This document shows positions 28,471 through 39,182 of a stretch of DNA of 64,000 bases, piece after piece. Position 1 is the first letter of the stretch, and each line of letters begins with the position of its first letter. A model generated the notes under the pieces. That model saw only the letters and a list, made by a program, of their open reading frames with translations, ran no database searches and had not been told where the DNA came from. Source of the stretch: Stenotrophomonas maltophilia (lineage in GTDB: Bacteria; Pseudomonadota; Gammaproteobacteria; Xanthomonadales; Xanthomonadaceae); NCBI GenBank assembly GCA_009912235.1, contig WNDS01000002.1:434001-498000 (forward strand), in the 5' to 3' direction. A program made the translations under genes and the position numbers.

Positions 28471-29838
28471 TCACTCGCCGGCCACCGTCATGCGCCCGAC
28501 CAGGATCGAGCCGACCCGGATGTGCGAGCGCGGGTCGACGTCATTGCCGATGGCCTCGATGCCGGTGAACATCTGCCGCAGGTTGCCGGCGATGATGATG
28601 CCGTCCACCGGGTACTGGATCTCGCCGTTCTCCACGCGGAAGCCGCCGGCCCCGCGCGAGTAATCGCCGGTCACCCCGTTCACGCCCTGGCCCATCAGCT
28701 CGGTCACCAGCAGGCCCTGGCCCATCTGGCGGGCGATGCCGTGCAGGTCCAGCGCGGCGCTGGCCGCCACCTGCAGGTTGTGCACGCCGCCGGCATTGGC
28801 GGTGGTCTGCAGGCCCAGCTTGCGCGCCGAATAGCTGCCCAGCACATAGCGCTGCAGCACGCCGTCGCTGACCAGCGCCGAGGCGCGGGTGGCCACGCCG
28901 TCGCCATCGAAGGCAGCCGAACGCAGGCCACGACGCAGGTGCGGCAGTTCTTCGATCTGCATCCACTCCGGGAACAGGCGCTGGCCGACGCTGTCCAGCA
29001 GGAAGCTGGCCTGGCGGTACAGCGCACCGCCGGACACCGCCGACAGCAGGTGGCCAATCAGGCTGCGTGCCACTTCCGGGGCGAACAGCACCGGCATGCT
29101 GCCGGTGGCCATCGACCGCGGCTGCAGGCGTGCCACGGTGCGTTCGGCGGCGCGCCGGCCCACCGCCGCCGGGTCCTGCAGGTCCTCGCGGGCCAGTGCG
29201 CTGGTGTACCAGCCATCGCGCTGCATGCCATCGCCCTGGCCGCCGATCAGCGCGCAGCCGATCGAGTGGTGGGTGCCGCGCTCGCGGCCGATGAACCCAT
29301 GCGAGTTCGCATACACCGACAGGCTCTGCGACGTACCCACCGAGGCGCCGTCGGAATTGCTGATCCGCGCATCGGCCTCGCGCCCGGCCGCTTCGCAGGC
29401 CAGGGCCAGGTCCACCGCCTGCTCGGACTGCAGCGCCCACGGGTGCCAGCCGTCCAGCTCCGGGAAGTCCTGCGCCATCAGGGCCGCGTCGGCCAGGCCG
29501 GCGGCCGGGTCGTCCTCGGTGTGGCGGGCGATGGCGCAGGCCTGCTCGACCGTGGCGGCCAGGCTGGCCTCGTGCAGGTCGGCGGTGCTGGCACTGCCCT
29601 TGCGCTGGCCGAAGTAGACGGTCACGGCAATGCCGCGGTCGCGGGTGGATTCCACCGTTTTCACCTCGCCCAGGCGGACGTTCACGTCCAGGCCGCGCTC
29701 TTCGCTGCAGCTGACCTCGGCCTGGGTGGCCCCCAGCGCACGGGCGCGGTCGAGCAGTTGCTGGGAGAGGCCGGCCAGGCGTTCCAGCCGGGCCAGGCTG
29801 TCGTCGCCGGTGGCGACTTCAGGGGCGATCACGTTCAA
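28471..29838 (-). CDS. pmbA: PmbA/TldE metalloprotease-associated subunit
   Basis: PmbA (TldE) is the non-catalytic partner of TldD in a heterodimeric protease that processes unfolded or modified peptides, such as microcin B17 and the CcdA antitoxin. Its 455 residues are intact. Recognisable parts are RDRGIAVTVYFGQRKGSAS near the N-terminus, SNSDGASV, and the C-terminal GDYSRGAGGFRVENGEIQYPV with GNLRQMFTGIEAIGNDV. It lacks the HExxxH motif, as expected. The gene is divergent from darP, the E. coli arrangement. Its partner TldD is encoded nearby but broken. Confidence 0.95.
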   Translation of the reverse strand: MNVIAPEVATGDDSLARLERLAGLSQQLLDRARALGATQAEVSCSEERGLDVNVRLGEVKTVESTRDRGIAVTVYFGQRKGSASTADLHEASLAATVEQACAIARHTEDDPAAGLADAALMAQDFPELDGWHPWALQSEQAVDLALACEAAGREADARISNSDGASVGTSQSLSVYANSHGFIGRERGTHHSIGCALIGGQGDGMQRDGWYTSALAREDLQDPAAVGRRAAERTVARLQPRSMATGSMPVLFAPEVARSLIGHLLSAVSGGALYRQASFLLDSVGQRLFPEWMQIEELPHLRRGLRSAAFDGDGVATRASALVSDGVLQRYVLGSYSARKLGLQTTANAGGVHNLQVAASAALDLHGIARQMGQGLLVTELMGQGVNGVTGDYSRGAGGFRVENGEIQYPVDGIIIAGNLRQMFTGIEAIGNDVDPRSHIRVGSILVGRMTVAGE

Positions 29839-29907
29839 TGCTTTATCCTATAGGGGTTGGGCCCGGCATCACGCCGGGCGACGTTTTTATGAAGCAGGAA
29901 ATGGACG

Positions 29908-30495
29908 ATGCGCGGACGCGACGAAGAAACCGGTGAATTCCACGACAAGAGCCGCAAGCAGAAACGCGGCGAAGCGCTGGAGGTACTGGCCCTGGGTGAA
30001 AAACTGGTGTCGCTGACCCCGGCGCAGCTGGCGCGCCTGCCGGTGCCGGAGGACCTGCTGCCGCACATCGCCGAGTGCAAGCGCATCACCGCGCATATCG
30101 CCCACAAGCGGCAGCTGGCGTTCCTGGCCAAGCACATGCGCCGCGAGGACGACGCCACCCTGGACGCGATCCGCGATGCGCTGGACGCCAACAGCGAAAC
30201 CGGCCGCCGCGAAGTGGCGATGATGCACCGCGTGGAGGACTGGCGCGAACGCCTGCTGTCCGACGGTGACAAGGCGCTGGCCGCGCTGCTGGACGACTAC
30301 CCGCAGGCCGACCGCCAGCAGCTGCGCACACTGGTACGCAACACGCAGGCCGAAAAGGCCAGGAACAAGCCGCCGCGTGCCTACCGCGAGATCTTCCAGG
30401 TGCTGCGCACGCTGATGCTGCCGGCCGCGCTGGGCCTGAAGACCGCCGCCGACGAAACACTCGACGACGACGTGGACGAGGACGGCGAGGACTGA
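29908..30495 (+). CDS. darP: Ribosome biogenesis factor DarP (YjgA, DUF615)
   Basis: This 195-residue, highly charged alpha-helical protein associates with late 50S precursors and helps peptidyl-transferase-centre maturation. Family features are [20 protein letters not shown] near the N-terminus, [23 protein letters not shown], and the C-terminal [17 protein letters not shown]. An acidic tail ([10 protein letters not shown]) ends the chain. It is divergent from pmbA, a conserved neighbour pair. Confidence 0.95.
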   Translation: MRGRDEETGEFHDKSRKQKRGEALEVLALGEKLVSLTPAQLARLPVPEDLLPHIAECKRITAHIAHKRQLAFLAKHMRREDDATLDAIRDALDANSETGRREVAMMHRVEDWRERLLSDGDKALAALLDDYPQADRQQLRTLVRNTQAEKARNKPPRAYREIFQVLRTLMLPAALGLKTAADETLDDDVDEDGED

Positions 30496-30533
30496 GTCCC
30501 CGCCCCCTGGGGCGGCCCGGGCAGGCATCACGC

Positions 30534-31977
30534 TCAGGCCTGGGTACCGCCGACGGTCAGGCCCTCGATCAACAGCGAGGGCTGGCCCACGCCGACCGGC
30601 ACGCTCTGCCCGTCCTTGCCGCAGATGCCCACGCCTTCATCCAGTGCCAGGTCGTTGCCGATTATGCGCACCTTCTGCATGGTCTCCGGGCCGTTGCCGA
30701 TCAGCGTGGCGCCCTTCACCGGCGTGGTGATGCGGCCATCCTCGATCAGGTAGGCCTCGGTGGCCGAGAACACGTACTTGCCGCTGGTGATGTCGACCTG
30801 GCCGCCACCGAAGTTGACCGCATACAGGCCCTTCTTCACCGAACGGATCATTTCTTCCGGGTCGTGCTGGCCGGCCCGCATGTAGGTATTGGTCATGCGC
30901 GGCATGGTCAGGTGCGCGAACGATTCACGGCGGCCGTTGCCGGTCGGCGCCACGCCCATCAGGCGGGCATTGAGGCTGTCCTGCATGTAGCCGACCAGGA
31001 TGCCGTCCTCGATCAGCGTGGTGCACTGGGTCGGGTGGCCTTCGTCGTCGATGTTCAGCGAACCGCGGCGGCCGTCCAGCGTGCCGTCGTCGACGATGGT
31101 CACGCCCGGGGCGGCCACGCGCTCGCCGATGCGGCCGGCGTAGACGCTGGTGCCCTTGCGGTTGAAATCGCCTTCCAGGCCGTGGCCGACCGCTTCATGC
31201 AGCAGCACGCCCGGCCAGCCCGGCCCCAGCACCACCGGCATCACCCCGGCCGGTGCCGGCACCGCTTCCAGGTTCGCCAGCGCCTGGCGCAGCGCTTCGC
31301 GCGCGAAGGCTTCCGGGCGGCCGCTGGCGAACAGCTCGGCGTAGTCGTAGCGGCCACCGCCGCCGGCATAGCCGGATTCGCGGCGCCCGCCCTGCTCGAC
31401 GATCACCCGCACGTTCAGCCGCACCAGCGGGCGGATGTCGGCACCCAGCACCCCGTCGCTGCGCGCCACCAGCACGGTGTCCACGCCGCCGGACAGGCTC
31501 ACCATCACCTGCTTCACCCGCGGGTCGGCCGCCCGCAGGAAGCCGTCCACGCGCTTGAGGACTTCCACCTTGGCTTCATTGCCCAGGCTGTCCACCGGGT
31601 CGATGGCCGGGTACAGCGCGCGCGGTGCCACGCACCAGCGAGCGGCCCTGCTGGGCCCCACCCTCGCGCGAGATCGCGCGTGCCGACTGCGCAGCGGCCA
31701 GCAGCGCATCGGCGTGGATGTCGTCGGAATAGGCGAAACCGGTTTTCTCGCCGGCGATGGCGCGCACGCCCACGCCCTGTTCGATGGAATGCGCACCGTC
31801 CTTGACGATGCCGTCCTCCACGCTCCAGCTTTCGCGGCGGGAGTGCTGGAAGTACAGATCGCCGAAGTCGATGCCGGGGCCGAGCAGCTGGCCGAAGGCG
31901 CGTTCCAGGCCGGTGGTATCAAGGCCCGACGGGCGCAGCAGGCGGTCGTGGGCAAGGGTCAGGGCGTTGTCGTTCAT
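30534..31977 (-). pseudogene. tldD: Metalloprotease TldD, frameshifted in a (GC)n tract
   Basis: TldD carries the zinc site of the TldD/TldE protease. The start, [14 protein letters not shown], is the ATG at 31977. The frame is coding through [18 protein letters not shown] to [23 protein letters not shown], then breaks at a GC-repeat (31616-31624). Coding resumes in another frame with [20 protein letters not shown] and includes the zinc motif [13 protein letters not shown] (HExxxH) and the C-terminal [18 protein letters not shown]. About 120 residues precede the break, so the catalytic half is not translated. It is last in the maf-rng-yhdP-tldD operon, 57 bases after yhdP. The intact PmbA gene nearby would be left without its partner. 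Confidence 0.92.
31616..31624 (-). repeat. GC-repeat at tldD frameshift point
   Basis: The coding strand reads ACC GCG CGC G then CTG TAC CCG. Two more bases, or one fewer, in the repeat restores Thr-Ala-Arg-(Ala)-Leu-Tyr-Pro. Confidence 0.85.
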
Positions 31978-32033
31978 GGGTCCAATCTGGGGGGCGCGGC
32001 GCGGCAAGGCAAGCCCTGCCGGCACCAAGGGGT

Positions 32034-35000
32034 TCAGCGCCGGCCGGCCGGGGCCGGCGGCGGGGCCGCAGGCGGCGTTGAAGGCGGGGCCGGCGCGGGC
32101 GACGGCGTGCGCTCGCGTTCGATCACTTCCGCCTTGGGCTCCTTCCACGGGCCGGTGACCCGGTAGGTCTTGGCACCGATCTCGCCCAGCGGCTTGGACA
32201 GCACCGCATTGGTGGCCGCGCCCAGCGCCGCGCCGACCGGGCCGACGGCCACCGCGCCGACCACGGTCAGCAGGTTGCCCGCGCGCGGGTTCACGTCGAT
32301 GGTCTGGTCGAACTGCTGGTTGCGCAGGTCGGCCTGCCCGCGGATGGTGATGTTGGCGGCCGGGCCCTCGATGCGCACCTTGTCGGTACGCGCCAGCCCG
32401 TTGCCGAACTGGACGGTGCCTTCCACCTGGTTGAAGGCAAAGCCCTTGGAGAAGAAATCGCGGAAATCGAACATCAGGCGGCGCGGCAGCTGGGCCACGC
32501 TGAGCAGGCCCAGCACGCGGCCGGCGCCCGGTTCCAGTTCCAGCAGCTGGCCGTTGCGCGCATCCAGCTGAAGGGTGCCCTGCAGGTTGCCCAGCTGGAA
32601 GTCGGACGGGCCACCGCTCCAGGCGGCCTTCAGCGTCGCTTCGCCGGCGCCGCCGCGCAGCTGGCCGCCGTAGTCGAGGTTCTTCATCAGGCTGCCGAGG
32701 TCTTCGCTGGCCACCTTGGCGTCCAGCTCGGTGCGTGAGCCGGCGCCCTTGCCCAGCCAGCGCCCGCTGACATCGATCTGCTGCCGGGGCGAGCGGAAGC
32801 TAAGCTGGTCCACGCCCATGCCGTTGGGCAACGGGCGGGTGCGCAGCACGGCCTGGCCGAGCAGCACCTTGCCGAACTGCAGGTCGTCGATGTCCAGCGC
32901 CAGCGCCGGCAGCTTGGTCGGGTCGGTGTCGTTGGCACCGGCCTGTACGCGCGCGGCCATCGCCGTGCCGTCCGGCAGGGTGATCGGGCCGCCATCACCG
33001 GGCGGCTTCACCGGGGTCGGCAGCGACTGCCAGTGCACCCGCGCGAACTGGCCGCTGATGGTGCCGCCCTCGGCATTGGGCACGCTCAGCCGGCCGACCA
33101 GCGAGGGACCGTCCATGCGCACATCCAGCGCCTGCGGGCCGGGCCGCAGCTGCAGCCGGGTCTGTTCGAACACGCCGCCAATCAGCATCAGCTGGCCGAC
33201 CTGCACGTCCACCGCCCGCAGCGGCATGCTGTCGTTGGCATCATCACCGGAGCCACGGGCCAGGCTGATCCATTCCAGCGCGTCCAGGGTTCCGCTGTGG
33301 CCGTTGACGTTCAGCCCGCTGGTGGGCGGCGCGCGGTCCACGCTGCCGCTGCCCAGAGTGACCTGCACGCCGGTCTGCCCGGCATGGCTGCGCGCGGCCA
33401 GGGCCAGGCGCTGGCCGAAGGCCACATCGATGCGGCCCTCGCCCATCGGCAGCTGCGCGGCCACGGTGGTGGCCAGCGGTTCGGCGGCAGGCTTGTCCAG
33501 CGGCGCCGGCAGGTCCAGGCGGGTGCCGACCAGGTCCGAGCGCAGGCGCAGTTCACTGGGCGGCGGCGGCGTGCCCTGCGCCACCTTCGGCAGGTTCACC
33601 GCCACCGTCCAGCGCGAGGTGCCGTTGACGTAGGGCTTGAGCCAGGCCAGTTCCGGCGCCCGGTCCATCAGCACCCCGGCATCCAGGCGTGCGCTCAGTT
33701 CCGATTCGAATGCCAGCTTGGGGTCATGGGTGGAGCCACCGGCGCGCAGGCTCAGCTGGCCGTCCTGCCCCAGGTGCCGCACCGACAGCGCCTCGGCCCC
33801 GAAACCGCCGCTGTCGTAGCGGGCCTGGCCGCGCACGTTGTCGAATTTCAGCTGGTAGGCCTTGTCCACCAGCTTCACCCCGGCCAGGTCGACCGTGCCC
33901 TGCAGGTGGCCGCCGCCTTCGTCATGGTGCAGCGGCAACGACAGGTCGAACCCCACAGTGGCCGGCCCGCGCGCGCTCAGGCTGTCCAGCGTGTCGCCGT
34001 AGTCGGCCTGCAGCGGGCTCTGACGCAGCATGGCCAGCAGCCGGCTGGCATCGCTGGGCGCGGTGGCGCGGACATACAGCGGCGTAGCACCGAAGTCCTC
34101 GATGCCGGCCTCAACGTGCTGCACGCTCACCCCGGCCAGATCGCCACGGCCGTCCATGTGGAAGCCCGGGCCGATGAAGGCGATATCCGCATCCACCTGG
34201 CTCATCGCCGGCCAGTCGTGCTGGAAGCGGATGCTGCCGTTGTCGATATGTCCGCCGGCCTCGAAACGGCCGTTGTTGGCGTCGAACGGCCAGTCGTCCA
34301 GGTCGCCGGTAACCAGGCCGATGCCGTTGCGCAGGTGCCCGGAGACCAGCGCCATGTCCAGCCAGTCGGTGGCGGCGGTGCTCATCTTCGAATGGATCCA
34401 GAAGCGCTTGGCCGCGGTGATCGGGGTGTCGTCCAGCTTGGCCGCCAGCTGCAGCCAGGGCCGCGTGCCGTCGCCCTGGAACCACACCGTGCCGCGCACG
34501 TCGGCACCGTAGTCGGTGCCCTGCACGCGCAGCGCCGGGGTACCGATACGCCAGCCGCCGGCCTCGTCACGCCAGCCCACCACATCGCCGGCCAGGTGCA
34601 GGTCATGGCGCACGCCAAAACCGGTGGGCCAGTCGAACTGCAGCTGCTGCGAGGGCTGCAGCTGCAGGCGGAAGCCCTCGGCATCGCCATCGAAGTGCCC
34701 GGCCAGGCCGCGCAGGCCCGGCGCGTCGCCGATGCTGGCGAAGGCCAGCTGCTGCAGTTCGCCCTGCGCCCACAGCGGGCCATCACGGCTGCCATTCAGC
34801 TGGAATTGGCGCACCTGCACGCTGGGCCGGGCCTGGTACAGCCAGTGGCGCAGGCCGGTATCCAGCCGGTCGCTCAGCGCCAGCGCGCGCAGGGCGATGG
34901 CCGCGCTGAGCTGCGGTGCGGCAACCTGCACCTGGCGGCCCACGACCAGCTGCAGGCCATCCAGCTGTTCGGTGCCATTGGCATCCTGCAGACGCAGGCG

Positions 35001-35930
35001 CGGGGCCTGCACCGCCCAGCCATCGGCCTGCTGCTGCCAGCGCACGCGCGCCTGCAGGCGCTGCAGCTGCAGCTGCGGCACGGCCACGTCCGGCAGCGGC
35101 GCGCCATCGATGCGCACATCGCGCAGGTTCGAATCGGTGGTTACCGCCACCGGGCGGAAATCCCGCAGGCGGGCCCAGACATTCAATTCGCCCTTGCCCT
35201 CGCGCAGGCGCATGCCGCCCGCGCCCAGCAACGACGACCACGCCTGGAAATCGACCGGGTCACCGCCCAGCCAGGCCTCGCCGCTGCCATCCCGGCGGTC
35301 CAGGTCGAGCACGCCGGTCAGCGGCAGAGTGCCGGTACTGGCCCAGGCGCGCACGCCCACGCGCAGGCGGTCGCCGTTCACCCGCAGGCGCAGGTCCAGC
35401 CGCGGCAGGGTGGTCTGCAGGCCCAGCGCCGGCGCCTGGATGCCCAGCCGGCCATCGATCACCTGCAGCTCGCCCAGCCGCCGCAGCGTGTCCAGCGGGT
35501 CGCCGCCGGGGGTCTTCGGTTGCGGCAGGCCCTGCACGGCCCAGCGGCCATCCGCGTCCTGCTGCAGGGTCAGCGCCAGGCCGCGCAGGCGCAGCTCGGT
35601 CAGTGAATTACCCGGCAGCAGGCCGGCATACATCGACACCAGCACCTCGGCCTCGCCGACCGCCACGCCCTGGCCATCGCCGATGCGCAGCCCCTTGAGC
35701 TGCAGCAGCGGGCCACGCCGCGTCCAGGCGGTGCGCAGCTGGTCGAACTGCACCGGCTGGCCGGCGCGAGCGCTCAGCCAGGCGGCAATCTGTTCCGGGT
35801 GGCGCTCGGCCAGCGGAAGCAGCTGGCTCAGCGTGCCCACGGCAAGGGCGACCACCACCAGCACGATGGCGGACGCGTAGACGGCATGACGGCGGATCCT
35901 TCGCAGTCGCAGGCGCGGCGGCGCGCTCAT
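32034..35930 (-). CDS. yhdP: YhdP-family AsmA-like envelope protein
   Basis: YhdP is a very large inner-membrane-anchored protein that spans the periplasm and helps move phospholipid to the outer membrane, together with TamB and YdbH. It has 1298 residues. One N-terminal transmembrane helix (residues ~15-35, ASAIVLVVVALAVGTL) is followed by beta-rich AsmA-like repeats. Near the C-terminus is the conserved segment LLSVAQLPRRLMFDFRDFFSKGFAF, followed by VRIEGPAANITIRGQADL. It ends in a Pro/Ala-rich tail. The gene sits between rng and tldD, the standard order, and is intact. Confidence 0.93.
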   Translation of the reverse strand: MSAPPRLRLRRIRRHAVYASAIVLVVVALAVGTLSQLLPLAERHPEQIAAWLSARAGQPVQFDQLRTAWTRRGPLLQLKGLRIGDGQGVAVGEAEVLVSMYAGLLPGNSLTELRLRGLALTLQQDADGRWAVQGLPQPKTPGGDPLDTLRRLGELQVIDGRLGIQAPALGLQTTLPRLDLRLRVNGDRLRVGVRAWASTGTLPLTGVLDLDRRDGSGEAWLGGDPVDFQAWSSLLGAGGMRLREGKGELNVWARLRDFRPVAVTTDSNLRDVRIDGAPLPDVAVPQLQLQRLQARVRWQQQADGWAVQAPRLRLQDANGTEQLDGLQLVVGRQVQVAAPQLSAAIALRALALSDRLDTGLRHWLYQARPSVQVRQFQLNGSRDGPLWAQGELQQLAFASIGDAPGLRGLAGHFDGDAEGFRLQLQPSQQLQFDWPTGFGVRHDLHLAGDVVGWRDEAGGWRIGTPALRVQGTDYGADVRGTVWFQGDGTRPWLQLAAKLDDTPITAAKRFWIHSKMSTAATDWLDMALVSGHLRNGIGLVTGDLDDWPFDANNGRFEAGGHIDNGSIRFQHDWPAMSQVDADIAFIGPGFHMDGRGDLAGVSVQHVEAGIEDFGATPLYVRATAPSDASRLLAMLRQSPLQADYGDTLDSLSARGPATVGFDLSLPLHHDEGGGHLQGTVDLAGVKLVDKAYQLKFDNVRGQARYDSGGFGAEALSVRHLGQDGQLSLRAGGSTHDPKLAFESELSARLDAGVLMDRAPELAWLKPYVNGTSRWTVAVNLPKVAQGTPPPPSELRLRSDLVGTRLDLPAPLDKPAAEPLATTVAAQLPMGEGRIDVAFGQRLALAARSHAGQTGVQVTLGSGSVDRAPPTSGLNVNGHSGTLDALEWISLARGSGDDANDSMPLRAVDVQVGQLMLIGGVFEQTRLQLRPGPQALDVRMDGPSLVGRLSVPNAEGGTISGQFARVHWQSLPTPVKPPGDGGPITLPDGTAMAARVQAGANDTDPTKLPALALDIDDLQFGKVLLGQAVLRTRPLPNGMGVDQLSFRSPRQQIDVSGRWLGKGAGSRTELDAKVASEDLGSLMKNLDYGGQLRGGAGEATLKAAWSGGPSDFQLGNLQGTLQLDARNGQLLELEPGAGRVLGLLSVAQLPRRLMFDFRDFFSKGFAFNQVEGTVQFGNGLARTDKVRIEGPAANITIRGQADLRNQQFDQTIDVNPRAGNLLTVVGAVAVGPVGAALGAATNAVLSKPLGEIGAKTYRVTGPWKEPKAEVIERERTPSPAPAPPSTPPAAPPPAPAGRR

Positions 35931-35963
35931 CGGCCCCGGCCGGCGGCACAGCGCCGCCGCAGG

Positions 35964-37451
35964 TCAGAGCAGGACCACATCGAACTGCTCCTGCAGGTAC
36001 TGCTCATCGGCCTGGAAGCAGATGCTCTTACCGAGGAATTCCTCCAGCTCGGCCACCGCCGCCGATTCCTCATCGGTAATGCGTGCCACCACCTTGGTGG
36101 AGGCGATCACCAGCAATCGCGCCGCATCGAACTGGCGCACCGCGCGGGTGATTTCGCGGAAGATCTCGTAGGTCACCGTTTCGGTAGTCTTGATGCTGCC
36201 GCGCCCGCTGCACTGCGGGCAGGTTTCCGAGAGCTGGCGCTCCAGGCTTTCCACGGTGCGCTTGCGGGTCATCTCCACCAGGCCCAGCGGCGAGAAGTCG
36301 TACACCGTGGTCTTGGCATGGTCGCGCGCCAGCGCCTTTTCCAGCGTGCGCAGCACCTGGCGGCGGTGTTCGGCATCGCTCATGTCGATGAAGTCGATGA
36401 TGATGATGCCGCCCAGGTTGCGCAGGCGCAGCTGCCGGGCCACGGTCTGGGCCGCTTCCAGGTTGGTGCGGAACACGGTTTCTTCCAGGTTGCGCTGGCC
36501 CAGGAACGAACCGGTGTTCACATCGATGGTGGTCATCGCCTCGGTCTGGTCGATGACCAGGTAGCCGCCGGACTTGAGCGGCACCTGCTTGTCCAGCGCG
36601 CGGCCGATCTCGTCCTCCACCCCGAACATGTCGAAGATCGGCCGGTCGCCCGAATACAGCTCCAGCTTCTCGGCCAGCACCGGCATGTACTTGGCCACGA
36701 AGGCCTGCAGCTGGGCGAAGGTTTCCTTGGAATCGACCTTCACCTTGTCCACGTCCTTGCGGATCAGGTCGCGCGCCGAGCGCAGCGGCAGGCTCAGGTC
36801 CTCATAGATGATGCTGTACGGGGCCGCCTCGCGGCCGCGGCGCTCGACCACGTTCCAGACCCGCGACAGGTAGGCCACGTCCTCGGCGATGGCTTCGGCC
36901 GGCTGGCCTTCGGCATTGGTGCGCACGATGTAGCCGTAGCCACCATGCTGGGCCGACAGCTCGGTCACCAGCGCCTTCAGCCGCGCGCGCTCGCCTTCGT
37001 CCTCGATGCGCGCCGACACGCCCACCACCTTGGACTGCGGCAGCAGCACCATGTAGCGCGAGGGAATGCTGATCTGCGTGGTCAGGCGGGCGCCCTTGGT
37101 GCCGATCGGGTCCTTCACCACCTGCACCACGATGTCCTGGCCGTCGCGCAGCAGCTCGACGATGGGCACGCTGAAGGGCGGCGGCAGGGTGGTGTTCTCG
37201 GTATCGGCACTGGCCACCGGCGCCGGGCGCACCACGTCGTTGGCATGCAGGAACGCGGCGCGCTCCAGCCCCACTTCGACGAAGGCGGCCTGCATGCCCG
37301 GCATGACCCGCTGCACCTTGCCCTTGTAGATGTTGCCGACCACGCCCCGGCGCCAGCCGCGCTCGATGTGCAGTTCCTGCAGCATGCCGTTTTCGATCAC
37401 CGCCACCCGCGTTTCGCGGGGCGTGACGTTGACCAGGATTTCTTCAGACAT
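35964..37451 (-). CDS. rng: Ribonuclease G
   Basis: RNase G is an endoribonuclease of the RNase E family that matures the 5' end of 16S rRNA and turns over some mRNAs. It has 495 residues. The S1 domain near residues 35-125 includes [20 protein letters not shown]. The catalytic part contains [20 protein letters not shown] and [11 protein letters not shown] (magnesium-binding Asp residues). The Zn-link is CPQCSGRG. There is no long RNase E-type C-terminal scaffold. The ATG at 37451 overlaps maf by 8 bases. The gene is in the maf-rng-yhdP-tldD operon. Confidence 0.96.
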   Translation of the reverse strand: MSEEILVNVTPRETRVAVIENGMLQELHIERGWRRGVVGNIYKGKVQRVMPGMQAAFVEVGLERAAFLHANDVVRPAPVASADTENTTLPPPFSVPIVELLRDGQDIVVQVVKDPIGTKGARLTTQISIPSRYMVLLPQSKVVGVSARIEDEGERARLKALVTELSAQHGGYGYIVRTNAEGQPAEAIAEDVAYLSRVWNVVERRGREAAPYSIIYEDLSLPLRSARDLIRKDVDKVKVDSKETFAQLQAFVAKYMPVLAEKLELYSGDRPIFDMFGVEDEIGRALDKQVPLKSGGYLVIDQTEAMTTIDVNTGSFLGQRNLEETVFRTNLEAAQTVARQLRLRNLGGIIIIDFIDMSDAEHRRQVLRTLEKALARDHAKTTVYDFSPLGLVEMTRKRTVESLERQLSETCPQCSGRGSIKTTETVTYEIFREITRAVRQFDAARLLVIASTKVVARITDEESAAVAELEEFLGKSICFQADEQYLQEQFDVVLL

Positions 37452-38052
37452 GGGCAGCCTCCCTGCCGGCATCGTGTGCAGTGGCCGGCACGCCCGCGTG
37501 CGCCAGCAGTTGGTCGGTGTGGTACAGCGGCAACCCCATCACGCCGGAATAGCTGCCCGCCAGGTGTTCGATCCAGCGCTCGGCCCCGCCCTGGATGGCG
37601 TAGGCACCGGCCTTGTCCAGCGGCTCCCCGGTGGCCACGTAGGCGGCGATGGCCTCGGCATCGATGGGCGCAAAGCGCACCTGTGATACCACCAGCACGT
37701 GTTCGTGCAGCTGCGCGCCGACCACCACCACCGCGGTCATCACCTCATGCGTGCGCCCTGCCAGACGCGACAGCATCGCGCACGCATGGGCCGCATCGTT
37801 GGGCTTGCCGAAGACCTCGCCGTCCAGCACCACTTCGGTGTCCGAGCCCAGCACGCGCGCCTGCGAGTCGGCAGCCAGCACCTGGGCCAGCCCGGCACGG
37901 GCCTTGTCGGCGGCCACCCGCTGCACGTAATCGGCCGCGCTTTCGCCGGCCGCGCGCACTTCGGCCACCTCCAGGTCCAGGGCCTGGAAGGGGCGTCCGA
38001 GTCGGGCCAGCAATTGGTTGCGTCGGGGGGAGCGGGAGGCAAGGTAGAGCAT
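37444..38052 (-). CDS. maf: Maf-family nucleotide pyrophosphatase (YhdE type)
   Basis: Maf proteins hydrolyse non-canonical or modified nucleoside triphosphates. The YhdE type prefers dTTP and UTP. The N-terminus [18 protein letters not shown] is the family signature, and [18 protein letters not shown] carries the catalytic region. [26 protein letters not shown] is the C-terminal motif. It has 202 residues and starts at the ATG at 38052. It is first in the operon and overlaps rng. Confidence 0.95.
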   Translation of the reverse strand: MLYLASRSPRRNQLLARLGRPFQALDLEVAEVRAAGESAADYVQRVAADKARAGLAQVLAADSQARVLGSDTEVVLDGEVFGKPNDAAHACAMLSRLAGRTHEVMTAVVVVGAQLHEHVLVVSQVRFAPIDAEAIAAYVATGEPLDKAGAYAIQGGAERWIEHLAGSYSGVMGLPLYHTDQLLAHAGVPATAHDAGREAAHV

Positions 38053-38184
38053 CGGCACAGCATAACCCGCCGCCGGCGCCTGAATCGTTGGCAACACGTT
38101 ACCGGTTACCCTCAACCCCGAACGGACTCACAGCGCGTTCATCGCTACGACACCACCCTCGCTGGCAACCCAAGGAGACACCCG

Positions 38185-38922
38185 ATGCGCCGCTTTACCA
38201 CCGCCCCGCTGCTGCTTGCCCTGTCCCTCGTCCTCGGAGCCTCGATGAGCGCCCATGCCGATACCCCGACCGCGGCCATCGCCCCGGTGCAGGGCACCCT
38301 GCTGAACATTTCCGCCAACGCCGAAGCCACCCGCGTGCCGGACGTGGCCAGCCTGTCGGCCGGTGTGGTCACCCAGGCCGCCGACGGCAACAGCGCCATG
38401 CGCCAGAACGCCCAGCAGATGGACAAGGTGCTGGCCGCGGTGAAGGCCGCCGGCATCGCCGAGCGCGATGTGCAGACCAGCGGCATCAGCCTCAACCCGC
38501 AGTACCGCTACGCCGAAAACGAGGCACCGAAGATCACCGGCTACCAGGCCAGCAACAACGTCAGCGTGAAGGTGCGTGACATCACCAAGCTCGGCAAGGT
38601 GCTCGACGCTCTGGCCGCGCAGGGTGCCAACCAGATCAATGGCCCAAGCTTCGAGATCGACAAGCCCGAGCCGGTGTATGACGAAGCCCGCCTGGCGGCG
38701 CTGAAGAAGGCCCAGGAACGCGCACAGACCTACGCGAAGTCGCTGGGCCTGCAGGTGCGCCGCATCGTCAGCATTTCCGAGAACAGCAACGGCGGCTTCC
38801 GCCCGATGCCGATGATGCGGGCGATGGCCGCCAGCGCCGCGATGGACAAGGCCACCCCGGTCGCCCCGGGTGAGTCGACCGTGTCGGTGAACCTGGACGT
38901 GGTGTTCGAACTGGGCCGCTGA
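38185..38922 (+). CDS. SIMPL (DUF541) domain periplasmic protein
   Basis: This secreted protein of 245 residues has a signal peptide ending MSAHA at ~residue 24, then a SIMPL domain: LLNISANAEATRVPDVASLSAG, GISLNPQYRYAENEAPKITGYQASN, and YDEARLAALKKAQERAQTYAKSLGL. The E. coli relative YggE lowers oxidative stress by an unknown mechanism. The molecular role is unknown. AAGGAG lies 8 bases before the ATG, an unusually strong ribosome site. It is divergent from maf and followed by a terminator. Confidence 0.92.
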   Translation: MRRFTTAPLLLALSLVLGASMSAHADTPTAAIAPVQGTLLNISANAEATRVPDVASLSAGVVTQAADGNSAMRQNAQQMDKVLAAVKAAGIAERDVQTSGISLNPQYRYAENEAPKITGYQASNNVSVKVRDITKLGKVLDALAAQGANQINGPSFEIDKPEPVYDEARLAALKKAQERAQTYAKSLGLQVRRIVSISENSNGGFRPMPMMRAMAASAAMDKATPVAPGESTVSVNLDVVFELGR

Positions 38923-38947
38923 CCGCGCGCCCACGCCGCAACGCTGC

Positions 38948-38980
38948 AAGGGCGGATCCCGCAGGGGGTCCGCCCTTTTT
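38948..38980 (+). terminator. Rho-independent terminator after SIMPL gene
   Basis: GGGCGGA and TCCGCCC arms, with inner CCC/GGG pairing, are followed by TTTTT. Confidence 0.88.
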
Positions 38981-39182
38981 CATGCCCACCGGTCAGGATC
39001 CGCCCGGCCTGGGCCCCCACTCCGGTCGCCCGCGCAGATGAAGTCCAGCACAACGCCCGCCCCCCTGCCATCGGTCACCCCGCCTGATGGCATACCATCG
39101 TGGAATTGCCCACCGCGTGCGGCAACCCCGCTTGCGGCCCTGGTGCGTTGAGGATGTTCAACAACTGGCATGGAGGTGGAAC

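Noticed and set aside
33033..35606. Long plus-strand open frames across yhdP
   Set aside because: His/Gln/Arg-rich shadows of yhdP, which has a normal membrane anchor and conserved C-terminal motif.
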